Source of the DNA: Kribbella steppae
Lineage (GTDB): Bacteria; Actinomycetota; Actinomycetes; Propionibacteriales; Kribbellaceae
Length of the DNA: 64,000 nt
Direction: 5' to 3'
Assembly: GCF_004342025.1 (NCBI RefSeq)
Contig: NZ_SLWN01000015.1
Coordinates: 1-64,000, forward strand
Part shown: positions 58,258 through 64,000 of the stretch, piece by piece
Numbering within the stretch: position 1 is the stretch's first letter
Layout: the number at the start of each line of letters is the position of its first letter
Notes under the pieces: generated by a model
What the model was told of the DNA's origin: nothing
Databases searched by the model: none
The model's input: only the letters and a program-made list of their open reading frames with translations
Position numbers and translations under genes: made by a program

Positions 58258-58275
58258 ACTGACTGATCAGTCAGT
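58258..58275. promoter_or_regulatory. Perfect 18-base TetR-type operator
   Basis: ACTGACTGATCAGTCAGT is a perfect palindrome, overlapping the -35 region of the minus-strand promoter whose -10 is TACGAT (58250-58245). It lies upstream of the diiron-protein/TetR operon and matches the usual size and symmetry of TetR sites. Confidence 0.75.
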
Positions 58276-58430
58276 CAGATACCTGTGAAGTCAACAACAT
58301 CCGCCTGTCCCCGGCCCTCCACAACGGTGCCGCCTGTGGACGGCCGGGCCGCTAGCATCGCGGGAACGCCTGAACCGCAGCTGCGCTCCAGGCGCTCCGT
58401 CAGTTCCGCACGACCCAGGGGAGAGCCGCC

Positions 58431-59264
58431 GTGACCGACCAGACCGCTCCAGTTCCGTCCGCACCGGAGACCGGATACGCACCGGTGAACGGCCTGCAGA
58501 TGTACTACGAGCTCCACGGTTCCGGCGGGACGCCGTTGCTGCTGTTGCACGGCGGGCTGTTCGACATCGACCAGCAGTTCGGCGAACTGCTGCCGAGCCT
58601 GTCCGCGAACCGCCGCGTCATCGCCGCCGACTTCCAGGCGCACGGGCGGACGAACGACATCGACCGTCCGCTGGGCACGGCCGATCTGGCGTCCGATGTC
58701 GTCGGTCTGCTGCAGCATCTCGACGTACCGAAGGTGGATGTGTTCGGCTTCAGCGTCGGTGGCGCCGTGGCGCTGCACCTCGCGATCCGGAACCCCGACC
58801 TGGTGCGCAAGGCAATCATCTCCTCGGTCTCGTTCCACCCCAGCGGCGACCGGGCGGAGAACGCCGACGCGGTCGGCGAGATGAAGGTCGAGATGATCGC
58901 CGGTACGCCGATGGAAGCGGCGTACCTGGCCAAGTCACCGCACCCCGACCTCGAGCACCTCCAGGTGCTGCTGACCAAACTCGGCGGCTACGACCGCGGC
59001 ACAGCCGGCTGGTCCGACGACGACATCCGCGGGATCGCCGCACCGACGCTGTTCACCGTCGGGGACAACGATGCCGTCAAGCTGGAGCACGCGGTCCGGT
59101 TCGCGCAGTTGCGCGGCAGCGACGTCAACGGCGACTTCGTCGGGGTGCCCGCCTCGCAACTGGCGGTCTTCCCGGGCACGACCCACTTCTTCGGTCTCGC
59201 CCGCACCGACCTGGTCCGCGACGTTGTGCTGACGTTCCTCGACGCCCCCATGCCGGAGGCCTGA
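58431..59264 (+). CDS. Alpha/beta hydrolase
   Basis: A 277-residue hydrolase starting at GTG 58431 (GGGGAGAGCC upstream). Oxyanion motif LLLLHGGLFDIDQQ, nucleophile GFSVGG (Ser), acid residue in GDNDAV, His in GTTHFFGL. The N-terminal GYAPVNGLQMYYELHGSGG is typical of epoxide hydrolase- or esterase-like members. Substrate unknown. Divergent from the diiron-protein operon with about 230 bases between starts. Confidence 0.9.
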   Translation: MTDQTAPVPSAPETGYAPVNGLQMYYELHGSGGTPLLLLHGGLFDIDQQFGELLPSLSANRRVIAADFQAHGRTNDIDRPLGTADLASDVVGLLQHLDVPKVDVFGFSVGGAVALHLAIRNPDLVRKAIISSVSFHPSGDRAENADAVGEMKVEMIAGTPMEAAYLAKSPHPDLEHLQVLLTKLGGYDRGTAGWSDDDIRGIAAPTLFTVGDNDAVKLEHAVRFAQLRGSDVNGDFVGVPASQLAVFPGTTHFFGLARTDLVRDVVLTFLDAPMPEA

Positions 59265-59343
59265 GCCGGGGCCGAATTGGCCCTTGGGGTCACTCGCGAA
59301 GTGGACCATGTAGCTGGGCCGGTCGGGACCTAGGTTGGTGGGT

Positions 59344-59805
59344 ATGAGCACAACGACACGGCGGGTGAAGCTCGCCAATCTGGTTCCCGACTTCTATCAG
59401 GCGATGATCGCGCTGGACGCGGTCTCCGACGCCGGGATCGACCCCAAGCTGGCACACCTGGTCCGGATCCGCACGTCCCAGCTGAACGGCTGTGCCTACT
59501 GCACGGATATGCACTCGCTCGACCTCCTGCACGTCGGCGACGACCAGCAGCGGATCACCCTGCTTCCGGTCTGGCGGGAGGCGCGCAAGTTCTACTCCGA
59601 GCAGGAGCAGGCCGCGTTGGAGTTGACCGAGGCGATCACGTTGATCAGCGTTGATCACGTCCCCGACGAGGTGTACGACGTCGCGGCGAACGCGTTCGAC
59701 GACAAGGACCTTGCACAGTTGATCGCGTTGATCATCACGATCAATGCCTGGACCCGCATCGGTGTCACCGGCCGGATGGAGCCCGGCCACTACAAGCCGA
59801 GCTGA
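59344..59805 (+). CDS. AhpD-like carboxymuconolactone decarboxylase-family protein
   Basis: A 153-residue protein of the AhpD-like fold. The redox Cys pair is in LNGCAYCTDMHSLDLL (C-x2-C, with downstream His), typical of alkylhydroperoxidase-type members. Probably reduces peroxides or is a stress protein. ATG 59344 (GTG 59335 alternative). A TAGGTT -10-like element seven bases before ATG suggests a leaderless transcript. Confidence 0.88.
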   Translation: MSTTTRRVKLANLVPDFYQAMIALDAVSDAGIDPKLAHLVRIRTSQLNGCAYCTDMHSLDLLHVGDDQQRITLLPVWREARKFYSEQEQAALELTEAITLISVDHVPDEVYDVAANAFDDKDLAQLIALIITINAWTRIGVTGRMEPGHYKPS

Positions 59806-59813
59806 GGCCCGAC

Positions 59814-60514
59814 ATGGCATCCACAGCCGAACTGTTCCGCGCGCTGCACCACGGCGGTACGCCGCTGGTCCTGCCGAACGCATGGGATCCGGTCAGCGCC
59901 CGGCTCGTGGCCGAGGCCGGCTTCCCCGCGGTCGCGACCAGCAGGTCGCCCGCGTCCTCGGGTACGACGACGGGCAGCTGACCCCACCGGAGGAGATGTT
60001 CACCGCGGTGGCGCGGATGGTTCGAGCGGTCGACGTACCGGTCACCGCGGACATGGAATCGGGCTACGGCCTTCCGCCGAAGGAGTTCGCCGAGCGCCTG
60101 CTGGAGACCGGAGCCGTCGGCTGCAACCTCGAGGACTCGGTCGACGACGTACTCGTCGACCCGGCACAGCACGCGGACTACCTGGCCGAGGTCCGCGCGA
60201 CTGCCGGAGCGGATCTGGTGATCAACGCCCGGGTGGACAACTTCCTGTACGGCAAGGATGTTGCCGACGGCATCGCGCGCGGCCGCGCCTACCGACGAGC
60301 CGGCGTGGACTGCGTCTACCCGATCTTCGCCCCGCTGGAGGTTCTGCCCGAGCTGGTGGCCGGGATCGGCGGACCGATCAACGCGCATACCGCGCCGGAT
60401 GGCCCGACACCGGCCGAGCTGGCAGCCGCCGGTGCCATCCGGATCTCCTACGGCACCAGCGTGCACAAGCAGATGATGGAGACGCTCCGGCAGCTGCTGC
60501 CGTCACTCGCCTAA
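59814..60514 (+). pseudogene. ICL/PEP-mutase superfamily gene with frameshift
   Basis: From ATG 59814 (GAGG ribosome site) the frame reads ASTAELFRALHHGGTPLVLPNAWDPVSARLVAEAGFPAVATS and then shifts into SRSPASSGTTTGS and a stop. Family sequence resumes in another frame as VARVLGYDDGQLTPPEEMFTAVARMVRAVDVPVTADMESGYG ... NLEDSVDD. The expected TSSAGVAR stretch is reduced to ...AGCAGGTC..., consistent with a 7-base (or other 1 mod 3) loss near 59943. The rest is intact to the stop. It should have been a ~235-residue carboxyphosphonoenolpyruvate mutase-like lyase. Either a recent pseudogene or an assembly error. Confidence 0.8.
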
Positions 60515-60517
60515 CGA

Positions 60518-60548
60518 AGGTGGGCCCGTCCCCGGGACGGGCCCACCT
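60518..60548. terminator. Strong bidirectional hairpin terminator
   Basis: AGGTGGGCCCGTCC (60518-60531) and GGACGGGCCCACCT (60535-60548) are perfect 14-base complements with a three-base loop. It sits between two convergent genes. Confidence 0.85.
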
Positions 60549-60562
60549 CGTCACGTGTCATG

Positions 60563-62473
60563 TCACCCGAGTCTGAGCGCGTAGACGAGGGCCCAATCCT
60601 GGTCGTTCGCGAGCGGATCCGCGACGTACGCGGGCTGTCCGTTGACACAGCTCGGGTAGACGAAGGCACACGTCGCCGAGCCGTCTGCCTGGAAGTTGAC
60701 CAGATTCGAGCGCAGGATCGCCTCCCCTGCCGCATCCAGCCAGGCGGCCTGCGGCTCGTCGACCAGCTCGCGCGGCCAAGCGGCGTACACGGCCGCACTC
60801 AGCACGGACCAGTAGTGCGGGAAGACGTCGCCCCACAACCGCAACCGCCCGAACCAATAGCCGTCCCAATGGCGGATCGAGACATGCCGCAGCCGTACGT
60901 CGGGTTGATCGGCGGCGAACGCAGTCAGCCAGGGCAGGCGGCGGGTGAGCTCGGCACCGTCGATCTCGGCGGGCGCGATCCGGTACGCCGCGACAAGCAA
61001 CTCGAGCAGCGGCGCAACCATCGACTGCTCGTAGTTGACCTCATGCGGCGGCAGTTCGTCGCCGTACTCGATGAACGTGCGCGCGTGCTGGACGAGGTGG
61101 TCGCGCATCCTGCCGGCGTCGGGCTCGTCCAGCCGGGTGGCGAGCTCGCTCAGGATCGGGCCGAGGTCGAAGGCGAGGAATTGCGATCCACCGCGTTCGT
61201 AGTACTGGTCGAGGATGCGGGCCGCGCCGGCCAGATCGCCCTGGCCGATCAGGAACCGCGCGAACCACGGGAAGTTGTACAGCCGCACATGTCCCTTGTG
61301 GATGCTGTCGTCCTGGACCGTCCCGTCCTCGTCCACCACATGCTCGCGGACGAACTGCGCATAGCCGGCGAGCGCCTCGTCCAGCTCGGGCCGATCGCCC
61401 CACCCGCGATCGCGGACCTCCTGCAGCAGGAGCGCCATCCCGATCCGCTCACGGGCGTCGGAGTAGTCCCGCCACGCACCGGACAGCACAGTGAGCCCGC
61501 TGTCGTTGTCGTACGGCACGAAGGCGTACCTGCGGCTGTCCTCCAGCTCCGGCCGGCGCTGCTTGTCGAGGATGAATCGCACCCGCCGCTCGGCGATCTC
61601 GCGCAGCGGCTGATGGAACAGTACGGCGATCCGCGCGGTCCGCTGACCGTCCGTCGCCTCGACGTGCACCACACCCGGCTCGTCGCTGGTCACCTCGCTC
61701 GGGCCGGCCCCGGTCAGCAGGATCATCTCACCCACTTCCGCCGCCAACCGGTCCGCGCCGATCAGTGGCTGCCGATCCGCGTGGAAGCCGGGCAGGTCGT
61801 CGTACCAGGAAAGCTGCCAGGTCCAGCGGTACGACGCTCCCGGCGCGAGCGTGATCGACGGCTGACCGCCCATCGCGTGCGGTGAACGGGCGTGATCGGT
61901 GACGTGGAGGTAGAGGTGACCGCGGATGTTGCTGCTGGTGCCGGGCTCGCGGGACTCGACCGAGTACGCCCACAGCTCACCCTCCTTGAGCTGCAGCCCG
62001 AGCCCGGGACCACTGCCGTCCATCGGGACCGCCCAGACCCACGCATCGGCACCACCCGTCCACACGTGCGCGTGGACCGCCCCGGTGAGGCTCTCCCGGC
62101 TCGACCGGTAGATGTCGCGGTACGGCGTACTGATCGCGATCGACCCGACCTCGACAGGCTCGGCGCCGGTGTTGCGGAGCTCGTACGTCTCGGTCCACTG
62201 CTCACCGAACCGGCGACCGACCCGCAACTCGAGCTCACCCAGTTGGTACAGCAGGTCGATCCCGGTCTGCCGCCAGCGGAGCATCGCCGGGTGGTCGAAG
62301 CGGTGGCTGCCACGGTCCGTGATCACGAAGCCCTTGCCCCAGGCGTGCAGCGTGTCGTGCACCCCGCCGTCGTCCTCGAGCAGGACCTGCCGGCCGTCCG
62401 GGTGCACCACCTGCTCAACCGCGCCGTCGTCGCCGACCTGGACCGTCCCGGCACCGAATCCGAAAATCTCCAC
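60563..62473 (-). CDS. Six-hairpin glycosidase-like protein
   Basis: A 636-residue protein starting at GTG 62473. The first ~270 residues are beta-rich (TVQVGDDGAVEQVVHPDGRQVLLEDDGGVHDTLHAWG ...), the rest is an (alpha/alpha)-type helical array with RHWDGYWFGRLRLWGDVFPHYWSVLSAAVYAAWP, typical of uncharacterised six-hairpin glycosidases. No signal peptide is seen, so it is probably cytoplasmic. A TAGGTT -10-like element eight bases upstream suggests leaderless expression. Catalytic residues cannot be assigned from sequence alone. Divergent from the oxidase gene. Confidence 0.68.
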   Translation of the reverse strand: MEIFGFGAGTVQVGDDGAVEQVVHPDGRQVLLEDDGGVHDTLHAWGKGFVITDRGSHRFDHPAMLRWRQTGIDLLYQLGELELRVGRRFGEQWTETYELRNTGAEPVEVGSIAISTPYRDIYRSSRESLTGAVHAHVWTGGADAWVWAVPMDGSGPGLGLQLKEGELWAYSVESREPGTSSNIRGHLYLHVTDHARSPHAMGGQPSITLAPGASYRWTWQLSWYDDLPGFHADRQPLIGADRLAAEVGEMILLTGAGPSEVTSDEPGVVHVEATDGQRTARIAVLFHQPLREIAERRVRFILDKQRRPELEDSRRYAFVPYDNDSGLTVLSGAWRDYSDARERIGMALLLQEVRDRGWGDRPELDEALAGYAQFVREHVVDEDGTVQDDSIHKGHVRLYNFPWFARFLIGQGDLAGAARILDQYYERGGSQFLAFDLGPILSELATRLDEPDAGRMRDHLVQHARTFIEYGDELPPHEVNYEQSMVAPLLELLVAAYRIAPAEIDGAELTRRLPWLTAFAADQPDVRLRHVSIRHWDGYWFGRLRLWGDVFPHYWSVLSAAVYAAWPRELVDEPQAAWLDAAGEAILRSNLVNFQADGSATCAFVYPSCVNGQPAYVADPLANDQDWALVYALRLG

Positions 62474-62558
62474 AATTCGCCAACCTATCGATGTCGAGGA
62501 CCGGTCGTCGGCTTCGTCCCCTGGGTGAGAACAACCTCCCGATGGAAGGATCCGAACC

Positions 62559-63047
62559 ATGACCACCGAAGAGATCGCCGAGATTCTGGCCAAGCCCTAC
62601 GCCCAGCAACTGCTGAACGGGTCCGAGCCGGCGCGGATGGCGTACACCGGACTCGACGCGGCCCCGCGGGCGATCCCGATCGGGTTCTGGTGCGAGGGCG
62701 AGCAGATCGCGATGGCGACGGCGCCGAAGTCGGCCAAGGTCGCGGCGCTGCGGAAGAACCCGAAGGTCGCACTCACCATCGACACCGGCGCCTTCCCGCC
62801 GAAGGTGCTGTTGATCCGCGGCGACGCCCAGGTCGAGCTGGTCCAGGGCGTCCCGGACGGCTACCTCGAGGCCGGCCACAAGGTGATGACCGATGAGCAG
62901 TACCCCGATTGGGAAGCCGGCGTCAAAAACCTCTACGACGAGATGGTCGTCCTCACCATCACCCCCACCTGGGCCAAACTCCTCGACTTCGAAACCACCA
63001 TCCCCAAATCCGTAGAAGACCTGATCCGCGAAAAATCAGGCAGCTGA
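62559..63047 (+). CDS. Pyridoxamine-5'-phosphate-oxidase-fold flavin/F420 protein
   Basis: A 162-residue split-barrel protein: EIAEILAKPYAQQLLNGSEPARMAYTGLDAAPRAIPIGFWCEGEQIAMATAPKSAKVAALRKNPKVALTID. This matches the PPOX family whose actinobacterial members bind FMN or F420. ATG 62559 follows GGAAGGATCC. Substrate unknown. Confidence 0.88.
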   Translation: MTTEEIAEILAKPYAQQLLNGSEPARMAYTGLDAAPRAIPIGFWCEGEQIAMATAPKSAKVAALRKNPKVALTIDTGAFPPKVLLIRGDAQVELVQGVPDGYLEAGHKVMTDEQYPDWEAGVKNLYDEMVVLTITPTWAKLLDFETTIPKSVEDLIREKSGS

Positions 63048-63084
63048 CCCACGCGTGCCGACCGCCAAGCCCAACCCAGGAGGG

Positions 63085-63915
63085 TCAGGACCACCACTTC
63101 TGGCGTTGGGACAGGGCGTCGGCGGTTTGGTTGGTGGTGTCGAGGGCGTCCAGTGCTGACACGGACTGCTCGTCGAGTTCGAAGTCGAGGACGGCGAAGT
63201 TCTCCTCGATCCGCGCCTTGTGGGTCGACTTGGGGATGACGGACAGGCCCTTCTGGAGTGCCCATCTGATCAGGACCTGGGCAGGGGTGCGGCCGGTCGC
63301 GGAGGCGATCTGGCCGACCACCGGATGGCCGAGGTGCCGCCCGGTTCCCAGCGGGCTGTACGCCTGGGCGAGCACGCCCGCGTCCTCACACGCTTCGACC
63401 AGCGCCCGGCGGTACTCGAACGGACTGAACTGGATCTGATTCACCGCCGGCTGGATCTGGCTGATCTTCAACAGCTCTTGGAGCTCGGCGGCGCCGAAGT
63501 TCGAGATCCCGATCCCCTTGGTCAGCCCGGCTTCACTGGCCGCCTCCATCCCAGGCCAGGCCCACGTCGGCCCACCCTGCGGCCAGTGGATCAGGTAGAG
63601 GTCGAGGTAGTCGGTACCGAGCCGCTCCAGGCTCTTCTCCGCCTCGACCCGCGCGTCCCGGCTCCCCGGGTAGAACTTCGTCGTCAGGAAGATCTCCTCC
63701 CGGGGAATCCCGCTGCTCTGGATCGCCCGCCCCACACTCGACTCGTTCCCGTACGCCTGCGCCGTGTCGATCAGCCGGTAGCCGACCTCGAGCGCCGCCT
63801 CGACCGCGCGCTCACACTCCGGGCCGTCGGACACCTGCCAGACGCCGAGCCCCAGCATCGGGATCTCCGCACCGTTCGACAACGTTCGCAACACCTGGGA
63901 GTTGTTCGCAGTCAT
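63085..63915 (-). CDS. Aldo/keto reductase
   Basis: A 276-residue AKR. The tetrad is visible: Asp in IDTAQAYGNE, Tyr in AYGNE, Lys in LTTKFYPG and His in YLIHWPQGG; NADPH binding at the C-terminal VIPKSTHKARIEENF. It reduces carbonyl compounds with NADPH. ATG 63915. Its 5' end is 84 bases from the window edge. Confidence 0.93.
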   Translation of the reverse strand: MTANNSQVLRTLSNGAEIPMLGLGVWQVSDGPECERAVEAALEVGYRLIDTAQAYGNESSVGRAIQSSGIPREEIFLTTKFYPGSRDARVEAEKSLERLGTDYLDLYLIHWPQGGPTWAWPGMEAASEAGLTKGIGISNFGAAELQELLKISQIQPAVNQIQFSPFEYRRALVEACEDAGVLAQAYSPLGTGRHLGHPVVGQIASATGRTPAQVLIRWALQKGLSVIPKSTHKARIEENFAVLDFELDEQSVSALDALDTTNQTADALSQRQKWWS

Positions 63916-63971
63916 GCACTTCTTCTACCACGACAACGGTTGTGGGAATCCGCGGAGCACGCGTGGGTTTG

Positions 63972-64000
63972 TCAGAGCTTGTTGGCGTGGCGGATGACGT
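63972..64000 (-). CDS. C-terminal fragment of a gene beyond the window (tentative)
   Basis: On the minus strand the last bases read ...VIRHANKL and a TGA stop at 63974-63972. Spacing and strand fit the end of an upstream gene, but nine codons cannot be identified. Confidence 0.25.

Noticed and set aside
1..64000. Prophage, integrative element or tRNA-linked island
   Set aside because: No integrase, transposase, phage structural gene, tRNA or att-like direct repeats were seen.

Overview
The window is high-GC DNA with strong third-position G/C bias, many GTG/TTG starts and many ATGA/GTGA overlaps between genes. It carries families typical of Actinomycetota: EndoMS/NucS, DUF222-HNH, ECF42 with its DGPF partner, DUF7144, DUF5994, an AMIN-like protein, and a Tat-exported M28 peptidase. 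I infer a soil actinomycete, most likely Propionibacteriales (Kribbella-like); this assignment is inference from gene content. I see no rRNA, tRNA, CRISPR array, transposase, integrase or phage gene, so this is chromosomal DNA with a mixed core and accessory content.

Layout. 1-2.6 kb: a truncated DUF222-HNH gene with 21-residue repeats and a nuclease gene broken by two frameshifts. 2.65-5.65 kb: a small membrane protein, then an ECF42 sigma unit (DGPF protein plus sigma factor) and two probable target genes (YceI, SnoaL-like), linked by a shared promoter motif. 5.65-8.25 kb: a nickel/cobalt permease, a PhyH-type dioxygenase and a DUF7144 membrane protein. 8.26-14.1 kb: one tightly overlapping minus-strand operon, NamZ-like exo-muramidase, tandem GNAT, solute-binding lipoprotein, two permeases and a PIG-L-type deacetylase; it looks like amino-sugar or muropeptide salvage. 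14.2-17.9 kb: a VOC protein, then a HisKA_3 kinase/NarL regulator pair divergent from a fatty-acid desaturase (DesKR-des-like arrangement). 18-24.7 kb: exported M28 peptidase, hydrolases, an AraC/PhyH divergent pair, an aminoglycoside-phosphotransferase-fold enzyme and a zeta-type toxin/antitoxin pair. 24.7-29.6 kb: a fused double 3-hydroxyacyl-CoA dehydrogenase, NUDIX, methyltransferase, TfoX-N, NucS, and an ABM-like/ArsR pair. 29.6-35.4 kb: secreted M4 protease, glmS, and an EF-hand-bearing glutaminase. 35.5-40.6 kb: a galactarate/glucarate catabolic cluster with GntR and LysR regulators. 40.7-45.7 kb: phytase-like secreted protein, D-amino-acid oxidase, homocysteine methyltransferase, MocR regulator and AMIN-like protein. 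45.8-55 kb: two paralogous ABC-2 export modules, one next to a TetR regulator, the other divergent from a kinase/regulator pair, with two lipoproteins between. 55.1-64 kb: LapA-like and DUF5994 proteins, VOC, a TetR/diiron-protein operon with a perfect operator, hydrolase, AhpD-like protein, a frameshifted ICL/PEP-mutase gene, a large six-hairpin-glycosidase-like protein, a flavin/F420-type oxidase and an aldo/keto reductase.

How parts work together. The hexarate cluster converts galactarate/talarate and glucarate to 5-keto-4-deoxyglucarate and then to 2-oxoglutarate semialdehyde; the uptake system and the final dehydrogenase are not here. The NamZ operon couples uptake of a sugar or glycopeptide with enzymes that appear cytoplasmic. 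Regulation is unusually readable: several promoters carry near-perfect palindromes just before or over the start codon, often with a -10 element about 6-8 bases from the start, suggesting leaderless transcripts. No gene-free stretch reaches 300 bases; the longest are 31437-31697 and 16647-16869.
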